Of a DNA stretch of 17,664 nt, positions 1-8,465 are shown in pieces. Origin of the DNA: Bacteroidales bacterium (GTDB lineage Bacteria; Bacteroidota; Bacteroidia; Bacteroidales; P3); NCBI GenBank assembly GCA_017618625.1, contig JAFZTV010000044.1, positions 1 to 17,664 on the forward strand, read 5' to 3'. Under the pieces are notes generated by a model, which saw only the letters and a list, made by a program, of their open reading frames with translations, did no database searches and was not told the DNA's origin. How positions within the stretch are numbered: the first letter of the stretch is position 1; every line of letters starts with the position of its first letter. The position numbers and the translations under genes are program-made.

Positions 1-1430
1 ACGGCGTGGACAAGGCTAACAAAGACATGAAAATCGCTGTGTTCGACCTCGGTGGCGGCACATTCGATATCTCCATCCTCAGCTTGGGCGACGGCGTGTT
101 CGAAGTGAAGAGCACCAACGGTAACACACACTTGGGCGGCGACGACTTCGACCTGAAGGTCATCAACTGGCTTGCCGACGAGTTCAAGAGCGAGAAAGGC
201 ATCGACCTGCGCAAAGACCCGATGGCAATGCAGCGTCTGAAAGAAGCTGCCGAGAAGGCCAAGTGCGAACTGTCATCGAGCCAGGAGACTGAAATCAACC
301 TGCCTTACATCACAGTTGCCGACGGCGTGCCGCAGCACCTGGTGAAGAAACTGACCCGTTCTAAGTTTGAGCAGCTCTGCGACGACCTTATCCAGGCGAC
401 GCTCGAACCCTGCCGTCAGGCAATGAAAGACGCAGGCCTTTCGAACAGCGACATCAGCGAGGTCATCCTCGTGGGCGGATCGACACGTATCCCCGCCATA
501 CAGCAGATTGTGGAGAAATTCTTCGGCAAAACCCCGAGCAAGGGCGTGAACCCCGACGAGGTGGTAGCCATCGGAGCCGCCATCCAGGGCGGAGTGCTCA
601 CCGGCGAGGTGAAGGACGTGCTGCTGCTCGACGTAACGCCTCTGTCGCTGGGTATCGAGACCCTCGGCGGTGTGATGACCAAACTTATCGACGCCAACAC
701 CACCATCCCGACCAAGAAATCGCAGGTGTTCTCAACCGCAGCGGACAACCAGCCTGAAGTAGAGATACACGTGCTGCAGGGCGAGCGCCCAATGGCCAAC
801 GACAACAAAACCATCGGCCGCTTCCATCTGGCAGGCATACCGCCAGCACCGCGTGGAGTGCCGCAGATTGAGGTCACCTTCGACATCGACGCCAACGGCA
901 TACTGAACGTCAGCGCCCTCGACAAAGCCACAGGCAAGAGCCAGAACATCCGCATCGAAGCCTCGAGTGGACTTTCGGACGACGAAATCAAGCGCATGAA
1001 GGCCGAGGCCGAAGCTCATGCCGCCGACGACAAGCGTGCCAAGGAAGAGGTGGAGAAAATCAACAGCGCAGACAGCATGATTTTCCAGAGCGAGAAGAAC
1101 CTGAAAGACTACGGCGACAAGCTGCCGAGCGACAAGAAGAACGCCATCGAGAGCGCCCTCAACGAGCTGAAGGCAGCGCACAGCGCCCGCAACGTACAGC
1201 AGATTGACGCCGCCATGGAGAAAATCAACGCCGCATGGCAAGCCGCCAGCCAGGAGATGTACCAGGCGCAGCAGCAAGCCGGCGGAGCCAACCCAGGTGC
1301 AGGCTTCGACCCCAACAACATGGGAGGAGCAGGCTGCAATAACGGCAACTGCGGAGGCGACTGCAACAACCACCAAAACGGCAACGGCGGCGACAACGTA
1401 ACCGATGTCGACTACGAAGAGGTGAAATAA
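1..1430 (+). CDS. dnaK: Chaperone DnaK (Hsp70), 3' part; 5' end outside window
   Basis: This is the C-terminal three quarters of the Hsp70 chaperone, which folds client proteins through ATP-driven cycles with DnaJ and GrpE in the cytoplasm. The frame is open from the first base (codons start at position 3), so the start lies upstream; by comparison with E. coli DnaK about 180 residues are missing. Visible signatures are the phosphate-binding [10 protein letters not shown] near the beginning, [11 protein letters not shown] at about 470-500, the interdomain linker [12 protein letters not shown] at about 618-655, and the acidic end DVDYEEVK. The substrate-binding and helical lid regions follow the linker. 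Identification is certain. One oddity is the glycine/asparagine-rich tail before the end, which contains three cysteines (codons at 1335, 1350 and 1362) and a histidine (1371), residues not expected in this normally cysteine-free tail. Confidence 0.98.
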   Translation, partial: GVDKANKDMKIAVFDLGGGTFDISILSLGDGVFEVKSTNGNTHLGGDDFDLKVINWLADEFKSEKGIDLRKDPMAMQRLKEAAEKAKCELSSSQETEINLPYITVADGVPQHLVKKLTRSKFEQLCDDLIQATLEPCRQAMKDAGLSNSDISEVILVGGSTRIPAIQQIVEKFFGKTPSKGVNPDEVVAIGAAIQGGVLTGEVKDVLLLDVTPLSLGIETLGGVMTKLIDANTTIPTKKSQVFSTAADNQPEVEIHVLQGERPMANDNKTIGRFHLAGIPPAPRGVPQIEVTFDIDANGILNVSALDKATGKSQNIRIEASSGLSDDEIKRMKAEAEAHAADDKRAKEEVEKINSADSMIFQSEKNLKDYGDKLPSDKKNAIESALNELKAAHSARNVQQIDAAMEKINAAWQAASQEMYQAQQQAGGANPGAGFDPNNMGGAGCNNGNCGGDCNNHQNGNGGDNVTDVDYEEVK

Positions 1431-1437
1431 TGGATTG

Positions 1438-1464
1438 CATGGTTGCGATTATCGCAATGCCATG
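1438..1464. other. Small inverted repeat just after dnaK
   Basis: TTGCGA (1443-1448) pairs with TCGCAA (1452-1457) around a 3-nt loop. CATGG (1438-1442) pairs with CCATG (1460-1464), leaving TG bulged. It lies between the dnaK stop codon and the main terminator and may stabilise the dnaK 3' end. The role is inferred. Confidence 0.45.
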
Positions 1465-1508
1465 AAAAAAACAGGGATGGAGCGAAAGTTCCATCCCTGT
1501 CATTTTTT
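1464..1508. terminator. Bidirectional rho-independent terminator between dnaK and the minus-strand genes
   Basis: A perfect 11-bp stem, ACAGGGATGGA (1471-1481) with TCCATCCCTGT (1490-1500), encloses an 8-nt loop. It is followed by a T run on the plus strand (from 1503) and preceded by an A run (1464-1471), which reads as T on the minus strand. It therefore suits both dnaK and the convergent small gene ending at 1522. Confidence 0.92.
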
Positions 1509-1521
1509 TACCATCGAATGA

Positions 1522-1748
1522 TTACTTTTTCAAGAGCTCAACCATTTTACCGTAGTCTGCTCCTTTTTCAAACCCCTTGGATTAACATACTAAAGAAGTC
1601 ATTCCCACGGATTCTGCAAACGAATCTCATCTTCTTCAAGAACAGGTGTTTTATCAAAATTAGAAACTTCTGCAAGGTTATCTTTCTTGCGGGCTTCACT
1701 ATTAAAATAGCCTTTCATCGGTTTGTTAGGTTCATTCAATAGTTCCAT
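1522..1748 (-). pseudogene. Small gene broken by two apparent frameshifts (about 74 residues if repaired)
   Basis: Read from the ATG at 1748, the minus strand encodes 49 residues beginning MELLNEPNKPMKGYF and stopping at 1599-1601. The sequence beyond the stop continues sensibly in other frames. Removing one G from the run at 1604-1606 joins NPW to NDFFSMLIQG. Removing one G from the run at 1573-1576 then joins this to FEKGADYGKMVELLKK and a stop at 1522-1524. The repaired product would be about 74 residues, charged, without a signal peptide or membrane segment. I do not recognise the family. The start lies 37 bp behind the stop of the beta-helix gene on the same strand, with no room for a terminator, so the two are probably cotranscribed. 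Sequencing error in homopolymers, genuine decay and phase variation are all possible. A separate 49-residue protein is the alternative. Confidence 0.55.
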
Positions 1749-1785
1749 TTTGCTTTTTTAGGTGGAGAGGATTCCTGAATTTGGT

Positions 1786-3255
1786 TTATTTAACGGAGTA
1801 GTTTAGGGGGGATTTGGTTTTGAAGTTGCGGGAGGAGAGGCTGATGGAGAGTTTGGCGGATTTGCCGTTGGGTCGGAGGGTTCTGAGGCCTTGGATTTGG
1901 ACGGAGGAGATGTAGTCGAACTCGCGGCGGAGTTCTTTGGCTGTGCCTTTGGGGTTGAAGATGTTCATGGTGCGGATGGTGGCGGGGGCGACGACGGTGA
2001 GGTTGTCAACCTTGAGGTTGGGCCAGCACTTGGGACGGAGCTCTGGACGCGGGTTGTCGGCGGTGTCGAGGAGGTCGATTTGGACAATGGAATGGTAGCG
2101 GCGTGTGAGCTCGAAGGTGCAATCCTTGATGACGATGTCGAAGGGTGTGTAGGCGTTATAACTGGAGCGGACGCGGACGGGTGTGTAGTCGATAAAATGG
2201 CAGGAATCGAAGATGACCGAACCATACATGGAAGAGAAGAGAGTCTGACGGCCACGGAGTGTGCAGTCGGACAGGAGGACGTTGCGACCGTAGCAGTGGA
2301 TGTCGAAGCGGTCGATGTCGCAGCTGTAGAGGAAGGTCTCGCTGAGGTTGTTGGTGCCGAAGACGCCCCAGTTGCCGTGGGCCTTTATCATCTCGAACTC
2401 GGAGTAATAGACGTTGTTCATGGAGAATGCGTAGCCGTAGTTGCGTGACGTGCCGTAGCCGGAATAAGTGCCTTCGACGGTGTCGCGGCTGAAACGGAGG
2501 TGGGCACAGTTGCTGACGGAGAAGACTCCGTCGGCAATCATACGGCTGCGAGGGGTGGTGACACGTATATCGGTGACATATACACCATCCAATCCGACGA
2601 GAGCGAGACAGTAGGTGCGGAATGTGGAGCCTTTGACGCGGTGGAGTGTGAGATTCTGAACAAAGGTGGGACGGTCGGGGTCGAAATCGTAGTAGTAGGC
2701 TTTGAGGCGAGTGGAGTCGGTGTTCCAAGAAGTTACGGGGGCGTTTTCGGCGATGCCGTTGTTGAGGACGAGAAGGTCGCGGCGGTACTGCTGATAGCCG
2801 TAGCCGCGGCGCTCGGTCCACGGGGTGAGGTCTTCGAGGACGAGGAGGCGGTGGCCTGTGGCGAGCTCGGGGACGGAACGGAAGTCGAGGGAGTCGATGA
2901 GAGATTTGTCGAAAGAGACGGGATGGGAGGTTGCGATACGGGAAAAGAGAGCGCCATGGGCGGAGTGGTTGGTGACGTAGAGGACGAGGCCGCCGAAATC
3001 GGTGTAGGGGCCGAGCGGGATGGCCTTGAAATCGGGCGGGAGCTCGAGGTGTAGCGTATCGATGCCCTCGTAGGAGACGTTGAGACCACGGGCGAGGGCG
3101 TCGGTATGGGCGCGATAGAGAGCGTGGTAGCGGTCGATGCCGTTGGAAGCCTCTCGAAGACCATAGTCGAAGGGCGAGACCTGGGCTTGGGCGACGAAAA
3201 GTGACGAGAAAAGGAAGAAGAGAAAGTCGATGAGGGTGTGGTTTGTTTCTTTCAT
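1786..3255 (-). CDS. Secreted protein of unknown function, probable right-handed beta-helix
   Basis: The 489-residue product starts with a signal peptide (hydrophobic stretch at residues 9-22, cleavage likely after AQA at 22-24), so it should be exported. I recognise no catalytic motif. Residues about 195-400 show a periodic pattern of short beta segments with recurring cysteines and asparagines (for example VSNCAHLRFS, FLYSCDIDRF, VLLSDCTLRG, VIFDSCHFID, IVIKDCTFEL), as in pectate-lyase-like parallel beta-helices. That fold is an inference. There is no T9SS sorting domain at the C terminus. The coding strand is markedly pyrimidine-rich, leaving a G/A-rich plus strand and long meaningless antisense frames. 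A promoter -7 box lies 49 bp upstream, and the frameshifted small gene follows 37 bp downstream. The ATG is supported by the signal peptide that follows it at once. Confidence 0.85.
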   Translation of the reverse strand: MKETNHTLIDFLFFLFSSLFVAQAQVSPFDYGLREASNGIDRYHALYRAHTDALARGLNVSYEGIDTLHLELPPDFKAIPLGPYTDFGGLVLYVTNHSAHGALFSRIATSHPVSFDKSLIDSLDFRSVPELATGHRLLVLEDLTPWTERRGYGYQQYRRDLLVLNNGIAENAPVTSWNTDSTRLKAYYYDFDPDRPTFVQNLTLHRVKGSTFRTYCLALVGLDGVYVTDIRVTTPRSRMIADGVFSVSNCAHLRFSRDTVEGTYSGYGTSRNYGYAFSMNNVYYSEFEMIKAHGNWGVFGTNNLSETFLYSCDIDRFDIHCYGRNVLLSDCTLRGRQTLFSSMYGSVIFDSCHFIDYTPVRVRSSYNAYTPFDIVIKDCTFELTRRYHSIVQIDLLDTADNPRPELRPKCWPNLKVDNLTVVAPATIRTMNIFNPKGTAKELRREFDYISSVQIQGLRTLRPNGKSAKLSISLSSRNFKTKSPLNYSVK

Positions 3256-3303
3256 TTGTTATAGAACGCTTTATTGCAATGAGATAGAAATGGTGTACGG
3301 ATG

Positions 3304-3311
3304 CAAAGGTA
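3304..3311 (-). promoter_or_regulatory. Bacteroidetes -7 box for the beta-helix gene
   Basis: On the minus strand this reads TACCTTTG, followed by CA, matching the Bacteroidetes -7 consensus TAnnTTTG. It would place transcription start about 40 nt before the ATG at 3255. No TTTG is found 19-21 bp upstream, so the -33 element is weak. Confidence 0.6.
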
Positions 3312-3455
3312 CAAATTATCCGTGACAATTTGAGTGCGATTTTAGGGGCATTTTTCGCATTTTGCAACAAACTGACGGACAAAGCATTACATTCTACAGG
3401 TTTTGCTCACCTTCTGCTCACCTTTTGACTCCCTTTTTGGTAAAGCCGAGGTTGG

Positions 3456-3595
3456 GCCAACGGAGGGATGCTTTTGGGTCGAGGATGCGCCAACGGAGGT
3501 GGGTGGTTGGGGTGATTTCGGGCCAACAGCGGAGAATGCCTGTGGTAAAAGAGGGCTAGGGTTACGCGAATTGAGAAACGGAGGACGGCCAACGG
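3456..3595. repeat. Degenerate 33-bp-period repeat with GCCAAC core
   Basis: The core GCCAACGG or a close variant occurs at 3456, 3489, 3522 and 3588. The spacings are 33, 33 and 66 bp, so one unit (at 3555) has lost the motif. The first two copies extend to GCCAACGGAGG. The 33-bp length equals 11 codons, and the frame starting at 3403 reads GPTE, APTE, GPTA and RPTA at matching places. This may be the relic of a coding tandem repeat or an extragenic repeat. Between the cores the units have diverged widely. Confidence 0.6.
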
Positions 3596-3644
3596 CAGCG
3601 GGCGAATGACGAGTTGTTAAATTGTCGTAAAAATTAGAGTGATG

Positions 3645-3675
3645 TTTGTCAATTAAATAATTATGCTTATATTTG
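3645..3675 (+). promoter_or_regulatory. Bacteroidetes promoter for the T9SS-exported protein
   Basis: TTTG at 3645-3648 and TATATTTG at 3668-3675 are separated by exactly 19 bp. This is a full match to the Bacteroidetes housekeeping consensus (TTTG, 19-21 bp, TAnnTTTG). The expected transcription start is about 3682, giving a 5' leader near 60 nt. The region around it is AT-rich. Confidence 0.8.
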
Positions 3676-3740
3676 CTATTTGATAAATAGTAGGCAATTA
3701 AGCCGAAACAATTTGTAAAACGACTTATAATCAATATATT

Positions 3741-6700
3741 ATGAAGCGGACATTATTATCACTACTATCAATTCTGATTCTTTCGACAACGGTCAAGGCA
3801 CAAGAGGAAGTGCTGGTTGCAAACGGAACGGCAACCAACCAATATGTACCCGTATATGGGTACATGTGCGATAATTATATACGCTGCCAAATCATATATC
3901 CCGCCGACATGCTTGAAGACATGGGAGGTCAGGCGATTATCACATCGTTGAAATGGTTTTTAAGCTCACCCGCTTCGTCGACGATACAAGACAGATTCCA
4001 AATCAAACTCGGAGAGACGAGCCAAACCTCATTCCAAAGTACAAGTTGGTTAAACTCAAGTAGTTTCACTACAGTTTATACGGGCACATTGAATCTAACC
4101 TCGTCCATCTGCGAAGTAATATTCAGCAATTCGTACACATACGAAGGGGGCAATCTGGTAGTGGAGATTGACGGATTGGAAGACTTGAACTTCTCATCGA
4201 CGATATACTACGGAGTGGAGAGTACGGGGGGCAGCCTGTCTGGATATAGTTACAACTCATGGGAATCAGCGAGTGGAACTGTCAGAAACTTCATTCCCAA
4301 AACAGAATTCACGGCGGAAGTGGGAGAAATAACGTGCCGCAAACCAGAGAACCTGACCGTGTTCACATTGTCGCGCACAGGAGCCTCGATAGGATGGGAC
4401 GCACCGGCTACGACGAACCCCGGCTCATATTATTTCGAGTATAGACTTGCCGGCAGCAACAACTGGATAGGTGAAACAACAAGAGACCCATACATCTTCC
4501 TGACGGGACTATCGCAGGAATCACAATACGACGTGCGCGTCAGGTCGATATGTGGCGTGGGTGACACATCGAGTGCGACACGGACCTCGTTCTCCACTCC
4601 CGGATGCAATGTAGAGTTGTCCGGCGGAAACACTACGAGTTCTTATGTGCCGTTTTATGGCTACTACAGTTATGGATATTCCCAGATGCTGTACTCGGCA
4701 TCCGTACTAAGCCCAATGGACACAATTTGGGGCGTGAAGTTTTATCTGACTTCCGCCAATTCAACAACCTACACCTTTGACCTCTACATAGCCAATACAA
4801 CAACATCATCGGTAAGCCTAAGTTCGTATGTGGCATCGTCGCAGCTTACCAGGGTTGTTCAGAACCGCCAGATAAGCTTCACGCAGGGCTGGAACTACAT
4901 AGAATTCACAACTCCGTTTATCTACGACGGATCAAGCAACATTGTGGTAGCATTTGACAACAACACGGGTTCATACTCATCCGGAATATCATTTGCACAC
5001 TATAGCGGCGCAGGATGCAACAGCTGTTATTGGTATCAGGACGGAGGCGATATATATCCATCCAGCCCCTCCGCCCTATCAAGCAACACCATGTCGACCG
5101 TACCCGCCATACAGTTCGTAATCTCCTGTTCGCAGGACAACTGCCAGGCACCGCTACTGCTGGTCAACGAGGTGGAGTCGCACTCAGTAATGCTTCGCTG
5201 GCAACCGATGGGCACAGCATCGTCGTGGAAAGTGGAATACAAAGAGGGCGTCACGGGCAACTGGGTTACAGCCAACGCCAATGTCACCCAAAACGAATAT
5301 GAACTCAGCGGCCTTAATGCTGGTGTAACTTACCAGTTCAGAGTTTCCTCGAACTGTAGCAGTACATACAACAGCTCGACTGTCTCGGCATTCACAAAGT
5401 GTGACTTGTTCGATGTGACGTATCGCGAAGACTTCTCGTCCGGCAGTATCAATCCATGCTGGGCCGTGTCGCAGGCATCGATGAACTACCCCACAGTAGT
5501 TTCAGGAGTGCTATACACAGGTCCGGACGATAACGCATGGGTAATACTACCTGAATTCAGCGAAGAAGTGACAAATCTCATGCTAACGCTGACGGCAGAG
5601 CATTCCGCCACGACAGGAACGCTGACCATAGGCATCACTGACGGACTGAGCATAAACACATTCGAGGAGGTTGAAACGTTTGAATACACAACGGACGTGA
5701 CAGAAATCGAGTCGTATCTTGACGTTTATACCGGAAGCGGAACCAACATAGCTCTAAAATTCAACAGCGGCAACACAAACATAGACAACATTGTGGTCTC
5801 TCGGGCACCGAGTTGCCGCAGACCCAACCACATAAGAGTTGTAGAGGCCGACGCATCGACAGCAACACTAACATGGGACGCTGGAGCCAACACAACAGGA
5901 GCCATAGTAAAATACCGGCGGACGGGTGCAAGATGGAACACCGTAGAAGCAACTGGTACCACGGTGACTCTTACTGATTTGGTTGCAAACAAACAATATG
6001 AAGTCATAGTGAAAGCGATATGCGACAACGGAAGCTACAGTGATGAGAGCGAAACGTTCACATTCCGCACGGGATGCGCCGACGGCAGCACTCCAGTTAC
6101 CGAAAGATATCCATTTATAGAGGATTTCGAAAATGGTATATATTGCTGGCAGCAGGAGTTCGAGGCGGAAAACCTCGAATGGGTCACACAAAAGGGTGAC
6201 GGTGAAACCAATGCCGGCGCACATGGTATAGACACAGCATATCTGGGACGCTACAATGCGGTGCTGTACAACTTGCTTGTATATACATCCGGCCCGAAAA
6301 CAAGACTTATAAGCCCTGTTATAAATACCGAAAGTCTGGAAGAACCCTGGTTGAGATATGCCTACGGTCTTACCAAATATACCGACAGGCAGACCGGCCA
6401 ACAGTTCTTCGACGAAATGAGCGTGTATTACAGAACAACCGCCACGGGTCCATGGGTGCAACTGAAGAACTATACTTCCGCCACCACCGGCTGGATTCTT
6501 GACTCTGTGGCTTTGCCCGCGACAAGCAGCACCTTCCAGATTTCCTTCCTCGGATACTTCAAGAAGGGTAACGGAGTGGCTCTGGACGACGTTAGAGTTT
6601 ACACCAGAGGTCACGATTCAAGAGTGGATGACAATCCTCCTGTGACCGGCATAGATGAATTGGATGCCGAAGAATCGTGGAGTTTCAGAATTTTCCCGAA

Positions 6701-6920
6701 CCCTGCTAGCGGAAGTTCTATGATTAGCCTTACTGGAGTGACAGGCAAGGTGAACATCGCTGTGATGGATATGAGCGGAAGAATGGTGAGAACCGAGAGC
6801 ATGGAGTGCTATGAAGGCTGCGAGCACAGACTTGAGCTGCAAGGGTTGGCACAAGGAGCCTACTTTGTGAGGGTGACGGGAGACCAGGTGAACAGCGTGA
6901 AGAAACTTATAGTGAAGTAA
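3741..6920 (+). CDS. T9SS-exported multidomain adhesin-like protein with fibronectin type III domains
   Basis: The 1059-residue product opens with a signal peptide (residues 1-20, cleavage after VKA) and ends with a type A T9SS sorting domain. That domain has the usual FPNPASG at about 985-991, then MDMSGRMV and GAYFVRV, finishing on KKLIVK. It should cross the outer membrane by the type IX system and be cleaved or anchored at the surface. Between lie a beta-sandwich module (25-190), fibronectin type III (199-289), a second copy of the first module (290-462), fibronectin III (468-554), a cleaved-adhesin or MAM-like module (555-690), fibronectin III (692-779), a second such module beginning FIEDFENG (780-957), then the sorting domain. 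Each fibronectin domain is bracketed by cysteines. No protease motif is seen, so binding or adhesion is the likeliest role, by inference. The start is supported by the promoter and the signal peptide. Confidence 0.92.
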   Translation: MKRTLLSLLSILILSTTVKAQEEVLVANGTATNQYVPVYGYMCDNYIRCQIIYPADMLEDMGGQAIITSLKWFLSSPASSTIQDRFQIKLGETSQTSFQSTSWLNSSSFTTVYTGTLNLTSSICEVIFSNSYTYEGGNLVVEIDGLEDLNFSSTIYYGVESTGGSLSGYSYNSWESASGTVRNFIPKTEFTAEVGEITCRKPENLTVFTLSRTGASIGWDAPATTNPGSYYFEYRLAGSNNWIGETTRDPYIFLTGLSQESQYDVRVRSICGVGDTSSATRTSFSTPGCNVELSGGNTTSSYVPFYGYYSYGYSQMLYSASVLSPMDTIWGVKFYLTSANSTTYTFDLYIANTTTSSVSLSSYVASSQLTRVVQNRQISFTQGWNYIEFTTPFIYDGSSNIVVAFDNNTGSYSSGISFAHYSGAGCNSCYWYQDGGDIYPSSPSALSSNTMSTVPAIQFVISCSQDNCQAPLLLVNEVESHSVMLRWQPMGTASSWKVEYKEGVTGNWVTANANVTQNEYELSGLNAGVTYQFRVSSNCSSTYNSSTVSAFTKCDLFDVTYREDFSSGSINPCWAVSQASMNYPTVVSGVLYTGPDDNAWVILPEFSEEVTNLMLTLTAEHSATTGTLTIGITDGLSINTFEEVETFEYTTDVTEIESYLDVYTGSGTNIALKFNSGNTNIDNIVVSRAPSCRRPNHIRVVEADASTATLTWDAGANTTGAIVKYRRTGARWNTVEATGTTVTLTDLVANKQYEVIVKAICDNGSYSDESETFTFRTGCADGSTPVTERYPFIEDFENGIYCWQQEFEAENLEWVTQKGDGETNAGAHGIDTAYLGRYNAVLYNLLVYTSGPKTRLISPVINTESLEEPWLRYAYGLTKYTDRQTGQQFFDEMSVYYRTTATGPWVQLKNYTSATTGWILDSVALPATSSTFQISFLGYFKKGNGVALDDVRVYTRGHDSRVDDNPPVTGIDELDAEESWSFRIFPNPASGSSMISLTGVTGKVNIAVMDMSGRMVRTESMECYEGCEHRLELQGLAQGAYFVRVTGDQVNSVKKLIVK

Positions 6921-7063
6921 GCAACCATCACGGCCCGAGCCGCCATATTTGAGCGACTATTCCGTTCGAAAACGACTGGCAAACCCGGCCGACATATTGT
7001 TGTGGTGAGGAATAAACGTTCCCTGCCGCCAACAGAGCTTACAAACAATCACATACTGAGACC

Positions 7064-7957
7064 ATGCATAACATAGGCAATAAGTATTCAGTATTAATCG
7101 TGCTGACTACATTATTGCCTATCTGCTTATTGTCGAATATCCGTGCCCAAACGGTACAGGACAAGGTGATATGCCGACAAAAGAGCAATCTGCTTGCACA
7201 TTCGATAGACACCACAGATTCCAGTTATGCAAGAATAGCCATAGCAACCGAGCGGGAGAGAACATCGGTAGTGAATGTACCTATGATGTACTATGCTGCG
7301 GCGGATTCTATAATTATACGAGTAAGGAAGTCGATAGATGGTTACGACAACGGGAACATGAGGGTGGAGTATTGTTATATTGTTGGGCCTCATCATCTAG
7401 CGCTGCACATGGATCCGATGTCGTTCTCGCTGAAATGCCTCGCTAACGATAATTTATTTTACGACATCGCATTATATTTCAAGTCTCGCGACTGGTATAA
7501 TTTCGTAGACGACGGCCAACAACCGGAGCATTATAGCGACAATGGAGCAAACGATATCATGAACGAGGCTTTGCGGCTGACTGATTCGCTAATTGTAAAC
7601 GGAGCATTTCCGCATCAGTACAACAGCGTAACCATAGTCCCAGACACGAACAAGACGATAGAAGTGGGTCTATATGATATATTTGAGAATTGCATAATCG
7701 ACAAAAGCAACCTAAAGTTGAAATACAGTACTGATTCGTCGGAATACGACAAGCACTATTTGGCAATAAGCATCAACTGGTATGACGATGATTATTTAAA
7801 GTACTATGGAAGCGACTATGTGAATGTATGGCTGTACTATTCCGTATTGGAGCCCTATTACTGCGTACCATCTTATAGACGATACCTATGGGCGGTCATG
7901 TATTTTGTGAAAGATGGCAAAATCACAAATTACATATTAAGAGAAGGGGCAGAGTGA
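7064..7957 (+). CDS. Secreted protein of unknown function
   Basis: The 297-residue product has an N-terminal hydrophobic stretch (residues 9-24) ending in NIRAQ, which fits a signal peptide cleaved near residue 28, so export is likely. I recognise no family and no catalytic motif. The mature part is rich in tyrosine and aspartate (for example INWYDDDYLKYYG and VWLYYSVLEPYY), suggesting an extracytoplasmic beta-rich protein. It lacks a T9SS sorting domain and has no lipobox. It follows the large T9SS protein after 143 bp, in which I see neither a clear terminator nor a clear promoter, so cotranscription is possible. Its coding sequence is visibly more AT-rich than the minus-strand housekeeping genes, like that of its neighbour, which may mean separate ancestry. 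Confidence 0.8.
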   Translation: MHNIGNKYSVLIVLTTLLPICLLSNIRAQTVQDKVICRQKSNLLAHSIDTTDSSYARIAIATERERTSVVNVPMMYYAAADSIIIRVRKSIDGYDNGNMRVEYCYIVGPHHLALHMDPMSFSLKCLANDNLFYDIALYFKSRDWYNFVDDGQQPEHYSDNGANDIMNEALRLTDSLIVNGAFPHQYNSVTIVPDTNKTIEVGLYDIFENCIIDKSNLKLKYSTDSSEYDKHYLAISINWYDDDYLKYYGSDYVNVWLYYSVLEPYYCVPSYRRYLWAVMYFVKDGKITNYILREGAE

Positions 7958-7993
7958 ACCTCGCACGATAATACACGGTCAGTGGAATAAAAC

Positions 7994-8028
7994 AAATCCC
8001 CACAGGAAATCATCCTATGGGGATTTTT
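7994..8028. terminator. Terminator between convergent genes
   Basis: AAATCCCCACAGG (7994-8006) pairs with CCTATGGGGATTT (8014-8026) with one mismatch, around a 7-nt loop. A run of five T ends at 8028. It serves the gene ending at 7957. The A-rich left flank makes it usable also by the minus-strand lipoprotein gene ending at 8046. Confidence 0.85.
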
Positions 8029-8045
8029 ACATCAACTGGGTACAA

Positions 8046-8462
8046 TCACTTATTGACATCAAGTTTGTACCAGTTGCCTTGGTTGTCAACTATATCGTCG
8101 GGAGGTTGAAGATACAGTGCGCCACGTTTGAAAGAGACGGCATAGAACTGCTTGTCGGTGTTTCCGTATCGGTGGACGCAGGCTTTCCCAGGCTTGTCGA
8201 TGGCACAATGGCCTGTTGCAACTACCGTTCCAACATTCACCTGCTCAGTGACAACCACATACGGAGTATCGGGCAAATTGGACTTCATCTTCAGCAACGA
8301 ATCCAAAGCCGAATCCATATCGTCGCCTATCCGTTGCTGGAACCAAAACTTCCCTCTATCGCATCTGTAGAATACGATTTCGGAGTCCTTGATGTTCTTG
8401 CTATCGCGGCCTGCACACGATATCAGCGTGACGAAGCAGAGAAGCATTAGCAGCCGCCGCAT
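8046..8462 (-). CDS. Small lipoprotein of unknown function
   Basis: The 138-residue product has a classical lipoprotein signal: MRRLLMLLCFVTLISC with the lipobox LISC, so Cys16 should be lipidated and the protein anchored in the inner or outer membrane. The residues after Cys16 (AGRDSKN) do not clarify which. The mature domain of about 120 residues carries two further pairs of aromatic and cysteine positions but no motif I know. The ATG lies just 3 bp after the stop codon of the YbjQ-family gene, so the two are almost surely translated from one message. A terminator follows at once. Confidence 0.82.
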   Translation of the reverse strand: MRRLLMLLCFVTLISCAGRDSKNIKDSEIVFYRCDRGKFWFQQRIGDDMDSALDSLLKMKSNLPDTPYVVVTEQVNVGTVVATGHCAIDKPGKACVHRYGNTDKQFYAVSFKRGALYLQPPDDIVDNQGNWYKLDVNK

Positions 8463-8465
8463 GGC

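Larger units (their letters stand above)
3256..3740. other. Intergenic region between two divergent secreted-protein genes
   Basis: No credible gene is visible on either strand in these 485 bases. Several open frames exist, but their products are low-complexity or overlap the repeat. The region holds a minus-strand -7 box near 3304-3311, a decayed 33-bp-period repeat at about 3456-3595 and a plus-strand promoter at 3645-3675. The stretch 3430-3600 is strongly G-rich on the plus strand, while 3605-3740 is AT-rich. Confidence 0.6.

Noticed and set aside
1443..1742. A 99-codon plus-strand frame after dnaK
   Set aside because: It starts inside the dnaK terminator hairpins and runs antisense to the frameshifted small gene.
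2156..3382. A 408-codon minus-strand frame overlapping the beta-helix gene
   Set aside because: The product is Arg/Pro/Leu-rich low complexity. It overlaps the frame with a clear signal peptide and reflects that gene's pyrimidine-rich codons.
3387..3734. Open frames on both strands through the 33-bp repeat region
   Set aside because: No signal, no domain and repeat-derived composition. The plus-strand promoter also lies within the minus-strand frame.
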